Source of the DNA: Comamonadaceae bacterium
Lineage (GTDB): Bacteria > Pseudomonadota > Gammaproteobacteria > Burkholderiales > Burkholderiaceae_C
NCBI GenBank assembly: GCA_027490925.1
Contig: JAIXXF010000031.1
Location: forward strand, 1-64,000
DNA length: 64,000 bases
Reading direction: 5' to 3'
Part shown: positions 1 through 7,805 of the stretch, piece after piece
Layout of the letters: each line of letters starts with the position of its first letter
How positions within the stretch are numbered: the first letter of the stretch is position 1
Notes under the pieces: model-generated
What the model saw: the letters and a program-made list of their open reading frames with translations, nothing else
Told to the model about the DNA's origin: nothing
Database searches by the model: none
Made by a program: the position numbers and the translations under genes

Positions 1-69
1 AATTTCTCCTCCAGGGGAATAGGCACAAGTTGATGGCGCTTGGTCCGCGAGGGCGAATGCCACCTGCCA

Positions 70-146
70 GGAGTGGTAGTTCAGTTGGTTAGAATACCGG
101 CCTGTCACGCCGGGGGTCGCGGGTTCGAGTCCCGTCCACTCCGCCA
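70..146 (+). tRNA. tRNA-Asp (GTC)
   Basis: A complete 77-nt cloverleaf. The acceptor arms GGAGTGG and CCACTCC pair, the D-arm contains TTCAGTTGGTTAGAAT, the anticodon loop CTGTCAC carries GTC for aspartate, the TTCGAGT T-loop is intact, and the 3' CCA is genomically encoded. A strong hairpin terminator follows 27 bases after the CCA, so it looks like the last gene of its transcript. Confidence 0.97.
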
Positions 147-173
147 AATCATGGTTTCTAAAAGAAACGTCCC

Positions 174-205
174 AAAAGCCTCCACCCGGAGGCTTTTGTT
201 TTTCC
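174..205 (+). terminator. Rho-independent terminator after tRNA-Asp
   Basis: A perfect 10-bp stem, AAAAGCCTCC pairing with GGAGGCTTTT around an ACCC loop, is followed by GTTTTT. It separates the tRNA from the senB-like gene that starts 17 bases later. Confidence 0.85.
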
Positions 206-221
206 GGACCCCGCCACGCCG

Positions 222-1199
222 ATGACGCCCCGACGCACCGTGATCGTGACACCGGCGGTGGCGCAGGCGGCCAGCGGGAACTGGCACACCGCTCGGCGTT
301 GGCAACGGCTGCTGTCGCGCCATGGCGAGGTTCGCATCGCCCACCAGTGGCCGGACGCGCAGGCCGATGGCGACACCCACATGATCGCGTTGCACGCCTG
401 GCGCTCGGCCGATGCGGTGGCCGCGTGGGCGTTGCAGCGCGGGCCGGGTGGTTTGGCGGTGGTGTTGACTGGCCCCGATCTGTACCACGACATCCACCAC
501 GACCCCGACGCCCAGCGGTCGTTGCGCCTCGCAGACCGTTTGGTGTGCTTGCATCCGCGTGCGCCAGCGGCGTTGCCACCGGCGTGGGTCCACAAGGCCG
601 TGGTGGTGGTGCAGTCCACCTCCGAGCGCCGCACCTTGCCAAAAACCAACCGCCACGTGCGCGCCGTGATGGTGGGACATCTGCGGGCAGAGAAAGACCC
701 GCTGCTGCTGATGTCGGCGGCGCGCAAGCTGCTGGACCAAGAAACGCTGTTCATTGACCACATTGGTGCCGCTCTCGACCCAGCGCTGGCGCAAGCGGCC
801 TTGCAGACCGCGGCCGATTGCCCACGCTATCGCTGGCTCGGTCCTTTGCCCCACGAGGCGACCCGCCGACGCATTCAACGGGCGCATGTGTTGGTCCACC
901 CGAGCCGCATGGAGGGCGGTGCGCACGTCGTGATGGAGGCGGTGTGCAGCGGCACGCCGGTGATCGCGTCGCGCATCGACGGCAACCTAGGGCTGTTGGG
1001 CGAAGGTTATGGCGGTTACTTTGAGCCGGGGGACGCCGCCGGTTTGGCGGTGTTGATGCGCCAAGCCTGTGCTGCGCCAGACCGCGCGGACGGTTTGCTG
1101 GCACGGTTGCGGCTGCAATGCGACGCGCGTCGGGCACTGTTCGCCCCCGAGGCTGAGCACGCGGCCTTGATGGCCTTGATGGCGTCGCTGGGCGCTTGA
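222..1199 (+). CDS. senB: SenB-type selenosugar synthase (glycosyltransferase, TIGR04348 family)
   Basis: A 325-residue GT-B-like protein that matches the TIGR04348 family in layout. It has an N-terminal VTPAVAQAASGNWHTARRW segment, a central VLTGPDLYHD, then VVGHLRAEKDP (here MVGHLRAEKDP), YRWLGPLPHE, RAHVLVHPSRMEGGAHVVMEAV and GTPVIASRIDGNLGLLG. Members of this family were shown to be SenB, which makes a selenosugar from a UDP-sugar and selenophosphate for selenoneine synthesis. Normally senB sits with senA (EgtB-like) and a selD-like senC. Here the downstream neighbour is a convergent diguanylate cyclase and no partner is visible, although upstream sequence is cut. The ATG follows the tRNA terminator closely, so its promoter must overlap that hairpin or read through it. 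Family assignment is by recognition of motifs. Confidence 0.82.
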   Translation: MTPRRTVIVTPAVAQAASGNWHTARRWQRLLSRHGEVRIAHQWPDAQADGDTHMIALHAWRSADAVAAWALQRGPGGLAVVLTGPDLYHDIHHDPDAQRSLRLADRLVCLHPRAPAALPPAWVHKAVVVVQSTSERRTLPKTNRHVRAVMVGHLRAEKDPLLLMSAARKLLDQETLFIDHIGAALDPALAQAALQTAADCPRYRWLGPLPHEATRRRIQRAHVLVHPSRMEGGAHVVMEAVCSGTPVIASRIDGNLGLLGEGYGGYFEPGDAAGLAVLMRQACAAPDRADGLLARLRLQCDARRALFAPEAEHAALMALMASLGA

Positions 1200-1359
1200 A
1201 TGCCACCGGGCTGGCGCTGACCGAGGCTGGCTGGTGACAGCTTGTCGTGGCCTTCAGTGGTCCGCAGGTGCTTGGAGTGGCCCGATTGGCCACCACCGGC
1301 AATGTGTGGTGTGCGACCGCAGCATATGTCCGGCACAAGGAGGGCTGCGCCATAGCCCG

Positions 1360-2958
1360 TCAGGTCGCGCGGTCGAACTCCAGTTGGCCTGAACGTTTGG
1401 CGTCGTACAGGGCGCGGTCCGCGCTGTCGAGCAGTTCGGCGGCGTCGATGCCCGATTCTGGGAACACCGCGATGCCCACGCTGATGCTGGCCCGCGGCAG
1501 GGTGTCTGGGAAGGGCTGTGCCATGTTGGCCATCAACTTGTTGGCGATGGTCCAGGCGCTGTCCAGGTCGGCCCCAATCAGCATCACCGCGAACTCGTCT
1601 CCGCCGATGCGGGCGGCCACATCGGACGCGCGGATGGACCGGGTGATGCGGTCGGCCACGGTGTTCAAGACCCGGTCGCCAGTGCTGTGGCCGTACAAAT
1701 CGTTGATGGATTTGAAGTCGTTCAGGTCGATCGCCAGCACCGTCAGGTGGGCGTTGTAGCGTTGCGCCAGAGCCAGTTGGCGCTTGAGCAGCGCGTCGAA
1801 CAGCACCCGGTTGGCCAGGCCGGTCAGGCCATCGTGGTGGGCCAAGTGCTGGGCATGGGTCAGGCGGGCTTCTGCCTGCGTCAGCGCGTCGCCCACCGCA
1901 CGCACCTCGGTCATCCACGTCGGGGCGATCTCCACCGGGCGGCCGTGGCCCAGCGCCAGCGCGGGCGCGATCAACCCATGCACCGACACGGCGATCTTTC
2001 CGGCCAGTCGGCTTGCCAGACACAGGCCCAGCCCGAGCGCCAGGGCCGCGCCCGCCACCACCACGGCGATCCAACGGTACAGCTCTGCCGACACCAGCGC
2101 CCGGGGCGCAGCCACCATGACGCTCCACCGCGACACGGGCGAACGGCTGAACGACAGCACCACGGGGAGGCCTTCTTTGGTGTCGGTTTCCAGGGTCGCC
2201 TCGCGTTCGGAGGTGACCCGTGCGGCGATCGGGCCGGCGGCTTTTTGCCCGACAAAGGCGTCGGCGTCCCGCGTGCGGGCCACGATGGTACCGGTCCCAT
2301 CCATCACCGCGGCGATCCAGCCGTCGGGCAGTTCCTGGCGTTTCAGGAGCCCGCCCACCCGGTCGGCCGACAAGCCCACGGCCAGCGCGTACGGCACAGC
2401 GTCGCCGCGCACCACTGGGATGCCAATCGCCAAGGTTGGCTGGCCCGACGCCCCCGCGCGGTACAGGTCGGTCAGCACCGGCGTTTGGGTCTCCACCACC
2501 CGCTGAAGCTCCGACGGGACGCTGCCGCTCGGCAGGGCAGACCCGTGGGGCAGCAGGGTATTGAGGTGTTGCTGACCGGCGCGGTCGACCAGCATGTAGT
2601 GGCTGGCCATCTGGAATTTCAGGGCCTGGGTGGCGCGCTGGTGGAACGACGCCAAATCACCCGCCGCCAGGTCCGACGAACTGGCCAACACCCGCAGCCC
2701 CGACTCGATGCCAGCGAACTCGCGGTCCAGGGCCGACGTCAGCACCCGCGCCAGCACCAGCGTCTCGCGGTACAGGCGGTCTTTTTGCATCCGGTAGTCC
2801 TGCACCACCAACGCCGCCGACACCACGATCGCTGGCACCAGACAGGCCATCACCAGCGCGGTGAGGCTGGAACGGATGGAGTACGCGCGCGGCTCCCCGG
2901 CGCCGCCTGCGGGGGCAGCGCTGTCGGGACTGACGAAGCCGGTCTGAAAGAGGTTCAT
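1360..2958 (-). CDS. Membrane-anchored diguanylate cyclase with periplasmic sensor domain
   Basis: A 532-residue protein. One membrane segment lies at about residues 31-52, a periplasmic region of about 240 residues resembles a Cache-type sensor, a second membrane segment follows (EL YRWIAVVVAGAALALGLG region), and a GGDEF domain ends the protein. The catalytic motif GGDEF is intact at about 452-456 and is preceded at the standard five-residue spacing by RASD, an RxxD inhibitory site, so product inhibition by c-di-GMP is expected. The start is the Met of MNLFQTG; the open frame extends upstream for another 235 codons, but that part is Arg/Pro/Gly-rich non-protein-like sequence. The signal it senses is unknown. 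It is convergent with senB. Confidence 0.88.
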   Translation of the reverse strand: MNLFQTGFVSPDSAAPAGGAGEPRAYSIRSSLTALVMACLVPAIVVSAALVVQDYRMQKDRLYRETLVLARVLTSALDREFAGIESGLRVLASSSDLAAGDLASFHQRATQALKFQMASHYMLVDRAGQQHLNTLLPHGSALPSGSVPSELQRVVETQTPVLTDLYRAGASGQPTLAIGIPVVRGDAVPYALAVGLSADRVGGLLKRQELPDGWIAAVMDGTGTIVARTRDADAFVGQKAAGPIAARVTSEREATLETDTKEGLPVVLSFSRSPVSRWSVMVAAPRALVSAELYRWIAVVVAGAALALGLGLCLASRLAGKIAVSVHGLIAPALALGHGRPVEIAPTWMTEVRAVGDALTQAEARLTHAQHLAHHDGLTGLANRVLFDALLKRQLALAQRYNAHLTVLAIDLNDFKSINDLYGHSTGDRVLNTVADRITRSIRASDVAARIGGDEFAVMLIGADLDSAWTIANKLMANMAQPFPDTLPRASISVGIAVFPESGIDAAELLDSADRALYDAKRSGQLEFDRAT

Positions 2959-3218
2959 CGGGTGGGCGCGCGCGAGGGCACGGTCTCGGGCGTGACGCCA
3001 GTGTGGGCTGAAACGGGGGCTGGCATTCGTTGAAACAACGCACCAGAACAGCCCTAAACCTGTACCCCCCACCCCACGCCCTCGCGCGTCAACCGCCCCG
3101 CCTTTTCGTGCCGACCCCCATAGGCGAGGCGCTTGCGTCGCACCCCATCCCCATCCGCGACACAATGGGCGCACCACTACGCGGTGACCGCTTCGGCGGA
3201 CGCCCACCCCCTGACGAG

Positions 3219-3884
3219 ATGATACGCCACCTGTCTGAAACCACTGGGCAACAACGGCTGCTGTATGGCGCAGCCGTGGGTGGGGCTGCGGCCCTGTTGC
3301 CATTGCCCCTGCTCCCCCCGACCCACGCACTGCTGGCCTGGTGCTTGAGCACGGCCACCTACCTGGCGCTGGCTTGGCGGCTGGCAGCGGTCTTTGACGC
3401 CAACCGCACCCGTGCCCGGGCCCAAGCGCAGGACCCTTCAGGCGCGGTGCTGCTGTTGGCGATGCTGGTGGCGATGGTGGCCTCGGTCGGGGCGATCGCG
3501 GTGTTGTTGCAGCAGGGCAAAGACCTGCTGGGTTGGCAACGCGGCCTGCACACCGGGTTGGCGCTGCTGGCCCTGACCAGCGCGTGGTTGATGATTCATA
3601 CGCTGTTCGCTTTCCGCTATGCCCACCGCTACTACCAGCACAGCGACCAGGGCGACGCGTCATACAGCGGGCCCGGCCTGGTGTTTCCCGGGCGGCGCGA
3701 CCCGGACTACTTCGACTTTCTGTACCACGCGCTGGTGGTGGGCATGACCTCCCAAGTGTCCGATGTGCAAGTCACCTCGCGCGCCATGCGTCACCTCACG
3801 CTGGTGCACAGCGTGTTGTCGTTTGCCTTCAACATGCTGGTGCTGGCGCTGAGCGTCAACCTGGTGGCCAGCGAGTTGCTTTGA
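3219..3884 (+). CDS. DUF1345 family membrane protein
   Basis: A 221-residue integral membrane protein with five or six predicted hydrophobic helices (for example LLLAMLVAMVASVGAIAVLL and LVHSVLSFAFNMLVLALSVNLV). The C-terminal block DPDYFDFLYHALVVGMTSQVSDVQV is characteristic of DUF1345. The start was set at MIRHLSETTG because that gives the usual family length; the frame is open for 63 codons further upstream, but the extra residues are Pro/Arg-rich. Function is unknown in the family. It is divergent from the diguanylate cyclase. Confidence 0.8.
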   Translation: MIRHLSETTGQQRLLYGAAVGGAAALLPLPLLPPTHALLAWCLSTATYLALAWRLAAVFDANRTRARAQAQDPSGAVLLLAMLVAMVASVGAIAVLLQQGKDLLGWQRGLHTGLALLALTSAWLMIHTLFAFRYAHRYYQHSDQGDASYSGPGLVFPGRRDPDYFDFLYHALVVGMTSQVSDVQVTSRAMRHLTLVHSVLSFAFNMLVLALSVNLVASELL

Positions 3885-4033
3885 GGGCGCGGGCCGAAAG
3901 CGTCCCCAACGGATGGCTTGGCTGGCAGGGCGCAACGATGTTTGCGCCATATCGATAGGAAAACATATTGGTTGGGGACTGTCCGGGCGGTCCCTAGAGT
4001 TCGAGGCTTCTGTCATCACCCTCGAGCCACACC

Positions 4034-5575
4034 ATGCTGAACTCAGACAACGCCCAAGACACCCCACCCAAGGCGAACCGCCGCCAGCTGCTCAAAGCCG
4101 GCCTGGCCAGTGCCGCCGCAGCCAGCGCCGGGGCTGCCCAGGCCACGCTGTCTTTGCGCTTGGGCGGCGATGCGAACACCGACGAAGGCCGCTACCTCGG
4201 CCACAGCAGGGTCCGCAGTGGGCCAGTCGGTTTCACTTCCTTCATTCACCCCACCGCCAAGATCCAGACCACACAGTTTTCCATTGGTGCGCAGAGCCTG
4301 ATCGAGGGATTCGTCACGCTCAACGGCGCATCGGCCAGGATTGGCAACGCCACCAACCTGCAGGACAACGACCGCCTGCTCGACTACACCGGCGGGCGCA
4401 TACCCGCCCGGGGTGACCTGCAAATCGGCGACGGCTCCTTCACCGCGCACGGCGTCACCTTCATTGGCAAGGTGCGCATCGGTGACGCGAGCGGCACCGT
4501 CATCAACGCCGTCGTGCAGAACGCCCGCGTGGGCGACGCAAGCCTGACCGGCCTGGCCGCACGCATTCTGGGTGAGGACCCCCACCGACCGATCGACATT
4601 CCTGACGCCAGCCTGGTGCTGTTCGGCGCGCGCATCCGCAGCCAAGCCGATGTGGCGGCCAACATCATTCCCATCCCCGCGCCGTTCTCGCTGTTCGCGT
4701 CCGACGTGGACCAAGAAAACCTGTTGCTGGCGCGGGGCTACAACCTGCTGCACCGCGCGGCGTCCCGCACCCTGCCGTTCTCGGCCGAGGCCAACAGCCC
4801 ACGCAACCCGGGCGCCAACTTCCCCGATGTGGCCACTGCATTCGGCAAGCTGTCGATCGCGCCGCCCACCGTGTCGCGCCGCGGCACCGGCCCGATTCCG
4901 GCCCGACAGGCAACGCTGGGCGACCTGAGCTTCGAGACCTTCCAGCCGTTTCCGCTCGGTGCGCCAGGCACGCCCCTGCCCAACGGCCCGGCACCCGACA
5001 GTCCCGAGGCGGGTGCGCGTTTCATTCGGCCCCGTGTGGCGTCGCCTGAACTGGTGGACAACGGCGCCATCGTGCTCGGTGGGGTGGAGCTCGGTGCCGG
5101 AGTGGTGGTGGGCCCTGGCGCCTACCTGCACGGCGCGGATTCACCGTCCATCGGCATTGGGGCGCGCACCCAGATTGGGCGCCACTCGAGCGTGCACCAA
5201 CTCACCTTCACGTCGGTGCGTGTGGGGACCGATGTGGTCATTGGCAACCGCGTGGTCTTGCACGGCCCGCTGGAGATCGGCAACCGGGTGCGCGTGGGCG
5301 ACGGTGCGGTGCTGTTTGGGCCGCGCATCGCCGATGGCGTGACCATCGGTGCCGGTGCGGTGGTGTTCGGCCCGGTCGAGGTCACGCGCGACGTGCCACC
5401 GGGCGCGATCGTGGTCGCTGCTGGAAACGAGTTCCTGATTGCGCCGTCGCACAACGCGGCCCAAGCCAGTCTGGCGCCGGTGGCGTCCACCCGCACCGAA
5501 TGGCAGTTGGCCGGCGACAGCGGTGGCGGTTGCAGCTGCGGTGCCGGCGCTTTGCTGTTCCACTTCCACAGCTGA
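4034..5575 (+). CDS. Tat-exported gamma-carbonic-anhydrase-like protein with two left-handed beta-helix blocks
   Basis: A 513-residue protein. The N-terminus NRRQLLKAGLASAAAASAGAAQA is a twin-arginine signal peptide. Two hexapeptide-repeat regions follow, at roughly residues 65-180 (GDLQIGDGSFTAHGVTFIG) and 350-465 (VLGGVELGAGVVVGPGAYLHG, then several VxxG turns), separated by a region rich in Pro and Ala. Such folds are seen in gamma-class carbonic anhydrases and acyltransferases. The three zinc His of a carbonic anhydrase are not obvious as a set, so enzymatic activity is uncertain. The C-terminus is odd: GGGCSCGAGALLFHFHS, with two Cys in a Gly-rich tail, ending in a hydrophobic and His segment. 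It stands alone between a DUF1345 gene and ogt. Confidence 0.7.
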   Translation: MLNSDNAQDTPPKANRRQLLKAGLASAAAASAGAAQATLSLRLGGDANTDEGRYLGHSRVRSGPVGFTSFIHPTAKIQTTQFSIGAQSLIEGFVTLNGASARIGNATNLQDNDRLLDYTGGRIPARGDLQIGDGSFTAHGVTFIGKVRIGDASGTVINAVVQNARVGDASLTGLAARILGEDPHRPIDIPDASLVLFGARIRSQADVAANIIPIPAPFSLFASDVDQENLLLARGYNLLHRAASRTLPFSAEANSPRNPGANFPDVATAFGKLSIAPPTVSRRGTGPIPARQATLGDLSFETFQPFPLGAPGTPLPNGPAPDSPEAGARFIRPRVASPELVDNGAIVLGGVELGAGVVVGPGAYLHGADSPSIGIGARTQIGRHSSVHQLTFTSVRVGTDVVIGNRVVLHGPLEIGNRVRVGDGAVLFGPRIADGVTIGAGAVVFGPVEVTRDVPPGAIVVAAGNEFLIAPSHNAAQASLAPVASTRTEWQLAGDSGGGCSCGAGALLFHFHS

Positions 5576-5587
5576 TAGGGTGCTGGG

Positions 5588-6085
5588 TCAGATGGCGCCT
5601 TCAAGCTTCAGCAGGGCGGCCTTGCGGTCCAGCCCACCGGCATAGCCGGTGAGCGCGCCGTTTTTGCCCAGCACCCGGTGGCAGGGCACCACGATGCTGA
5701 CCGGGTTGCGGCCCACCGCCGCACCCAGTGCGCGCACGGCCGCTGGGTGGCCAATGCGCTCGCTCAGCGCGCCGTAGCTGGTGGTTTGCCCGCGCGGGAT
5801 GGTCAGCAGTGAGCGCCACACGTCTTGCTGAAACGGCGTGCCGCCACGCAGGTCCAGCGGGACCGACCACGGTTGGGTGTCGCCTGCGAAATAGGCACGC
5901 AGTTGGTCTTTGGCCTGCGCCAACAGCGCGTGACCGTCGGGCGCGGCCGGCCAAGCGCTGGCATCCGGGCCATGTTGCTGCCCGTCGAACCACAGGCCAC
6001 ACAGCCCGAGCGGCGATACAGCCAGGGTGATGGGCCCCAGCGGGCTCTGAAAGCGGCTTTGCACCGTGTGTGGGTCGAATTTCAT
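5588..6085 (-). CDS. ogt: Methylated-DNA--protein-cysteine S-methyltransferase
   Basis: A 165-residue suicide repair protein that removes O6-alkyl groups from guanine. The active-site motif VVPCHRVLG is intact, preceded by RGQTTSYGALSERIG of the winged-helix DNA-binding part and followed by GALTGYAGGLDRKAALLKLE. It is the downstream gene of a pair with the Ada-AlkA fusion, 12 bases apart on the same strand, so both alkylation-repair activities are probably co-transcribed. The start codon lies at the edge of a repeat element (6085-6144). Confidence 0.95.
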   Translation of the reverse strand: MKFDPHTVQSRFQSPLGPITLAVSPLGLCGLWFDGQQHGPDASAWPAAPDGHALLAQAKDQLRAYFAGDTQPWSVPLDLRGGTPFQQDVWRSLLTIPRGQTTSYGALSERIGHPAAVRALGAAVGRNPVSIVVPCHRVLGKNGALTGYAGGLDRKAALLKLEGAI

Positions 6086-6144
6086 GCCAAAAGTCCTTCA
6101 AGCCCTTACTGATACTGGCGATCTTGCTATTGATTGAGGAGTGG
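6085..6144 (+). repeat. Comamonad interspersed element, copy 1 (ada-alkA/ogt junction)
   Basis: The run CCAAAAGTCCTTCAAGCCC, then TACTGATACTGGCGAT, then TTGCTATTGATTGAGGAG resembles the other copies (22471, 30871, 46066, 55043): an A-rich lead, a GGCT/TCCAGCCC-like block, and a TTGCTAT half-palindrome. The right half of the palindrome is degraded here. It covers the last 15 or so codons and stop of ada-alkA and touches the start of ogt. Confidence 0.6.
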
Positions 6145-7645
6145 TTGGTGTTGCCAGTGTGGCCCAGGCCCGCAACACCGCGTAGCTGCGCCAGGGTGTC
6201 CAGGCGGCAGACACCACCTGCGCATCGCGTTCGCCTTTCACCCCAAGCGCTTTGTGCAGGGCCACGTCACCGGCGGGAAACGCGTCCGGCCAGCGCAAGG
6301 CGCGCATGGCGATGTACTGGGCCGTCCAGTCGCCGATGCCGGGCAAGGTTTTGAGCTGCGCCACCGTGGCGTGGACGTCGACCCCAGGGTGCAACGCCAG
6401 TGTGCCGCTGGCGACCGCCTGCGCCAGCGCGGTGATGGCCGCTTGCCGTTGTTTCACGATGCCGAGTTGACCCAGTGCGTCGCCGCCCGCGTGGGCCAGC
6501 ACGTGGGCGCTGGGGAACAGGCGCGAGACGCCCGGACAAGGCGTGGCAATGGCCTCGCCGAAAGTGGTCACCACCCGTTGTGCCAGCGTGCGTGCGGCGG
6601 CCACGGTGACCTGCTGGCCCAATACCGCGCGCACCGCCAGCTCAAACCCGTCCACGCAGCCGGGCACGCGCAGACCCGCGCTGTCGGGAAAGCGCCCGCC
6701 CAACACGGCGTGGATCGCGGCCGGGTCGGCGTCGAGGTCGAGCCAGGCGCGCACGCGTTGCAGCATCAGCGGCAGCACGGCGCGCAGGCTGTCGCTGACC
6801 TGCAGCGTCACCTGGGGCTGGGCCGCATCCAGGTGGCAGACCACCCAGCCGGTGTGGCGCTGGCCGCCCGAGGTCACGGCCCAGCTGCGGGCGATGCGAC
6901 CCGCCGGTCCATGGGCGCCGTCTGAAAAAACCGCCACCGCTTCCACGCCGTCCAGCTGTCGCTGGCGGAAGAAAGCCAACATCGCCGCTACGTCGTACGG
7001 CGGCCGGTAGCCCAGCCGCACCGTGGTGCCGGGCGTGGCGGCAGGGGGGTGGGGGCCAGCACGCCGCAGCGCCGTTGGGCTCAGCCGGTAGTGCGAAACA
7101 AAGGCGGCATTGAAGCGCCGCAGGCTGCCAAAACCGCTGAGGTGCGCCACCTGCGTGACCGGCAGGGGCGTGTCGGTGAGCAGCTGTTTGGCGGTGAGCA
7201 GGCGGCGGGTTTGCAGGTACTGCAAGGGCGTGACGCCCAGGTGGGCTTCAAAAACACGGCGGACATGCCGGTCGCTGACACCCAGTCGGGCGGCCAGGCG
7301 TTCCACCGTGGGCGGGAGATCTCCCCAGGCTTCGGGCTCGTCCAGCCAGTGCGCCGCCTGGGTGGCGAGCATCCGACCAGCGTCCTCCATCGACCAGTGG
7401 CCTGCGCCCGGTGCCAGCTCTGGCCGGCAGCGCAAACAGGGCCGGAATCCAGCGCGTTCGGCCTGGGCGGCAAGGGCGAAGAAGCGGCAGTTGGTGCGTT
7501 TGGGTGTGCGCACCCGGCAGACGGGCCGGCAGTAAATGCCGGTGGAGGTCACACCGGTGAAAAACCGGCCGTCAAAGCGTGCGTCGCGCGCCGCGAGCGC
7601 GAGGTAGCAGGCGTCGTCTTGGGGCATGGCCGCGGCGGTGGGCAT
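6098..7645 (-). CDS. Ada-AlkA fusion: methylphosphotriester sensor, AraC-type HTH and 3-methyladenine DNA glycosylase II
   Basis: A 515-residue three-part protein. The N-terminal Ada zinc domain has the Cys set CRPVC...TNC...CLRC; the first of these accepts methyl groups from phosphotriesters. An AraC-type HTH follows (about 95-190, LAARLGVSDRHVRRVFEAHLG). The C-terminal half is an AlkA glycosylase with the helix-hairpin-helix LPGIGDWTAQYIAMRALRWP and the catalytic Asp in FPAGDVAL. It combines damage sensing, transcription activation and base excision. The start was placed at MPTAAAMPQDD; an internal Met six codons later is an alternative. Its C-terminal tail is encoded by a repeat element. 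It probably activates its own operon with ogt. Confidence 0.9.
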   Translation of the reverse strand: MPTAAAMPQDDACYLALAARDARFDGRFFTGVTSTGIYCRPVCRVRTPKRTNCRFFALAAQAERAGFRPCLRCRPELAPGAGHWSMEDAGRMLATQAAHWLDEPEAWGDLPPTVERLAARLGVSDRHVRRVFEAHLGVTPLQYLQTRRLLTAKQLLTDTPLPVTQVAHLSGFGSLRRFNAAFVSHYRLSPTALRRAGPHPPAATPGTTVRLGYRPPYDVAAMLAFFRQRQLDGVEAVAVFSDGAHGPAGRIARSWAVTSGGQRHTGWVVCHLDAAQPQVTLQVSDSLRAVLPLMLQRVRAWLDLDADPAAIHAVLGGRFPDSAGLRVPGCVDGFELAVRAVLGQQVTVAAARTLAQRVVTTFGEAIATPCPGVSRLFPSAHVLAHAGGDALGQLGIVKQRQAAITALAQAVASGTLALHPGVDVHATVAQLKTLPGIGDWTAQYIAMRALRWPDAFPAGDVALHKALGVKGERDAQVVSAAWTPWRSYAVLRAWATLATPTTPQSIARSPVSVRA

Positions 7646-7718
7646 GGGAACATCATAGGGCTGGGGCGGCGTCTGACTGGCTGTTTTCGGACCTGTGGTT
7701 GTCAAAGGGGAGCCACCT

Positions 7719-7773
7719 ACAATGCGCGGGCACAACCGCGCGCACACGGACAATGCGCGAGCACGACCGCGCG
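7719..7773. repeat. Two 24-bp direct repeats in the ada-alkA / phosphomannomutase divergent region
   Basis: ACAATGCGCGGGCACAACCG followed by CGCG (7719-7742) recurs 31 bp later as ACAATGCGCGAGCACGACCG plus CGCG (7750-7773), with two mismatches. Each copy contains a short inverted repeat (CGCG...CGCG). A 31-bp period is about three helical turns, so a DNA-binding protein contacting one face is possible. Position suggests control of either divergent gene. Confidence 0.45.
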
Positions 7774-7805
7774 TGTACGGCGCTTACCTTGACCTGAGAC
7801 GTTTC

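Noticed and set aside
2959-3663. 235-codon N-terminal extension of the diguanylate cyclase
   Set aside because: Arg/Pro/Gly-rich composition, antisense to the DUF1345 gene, and no counterpart in such enzymes.
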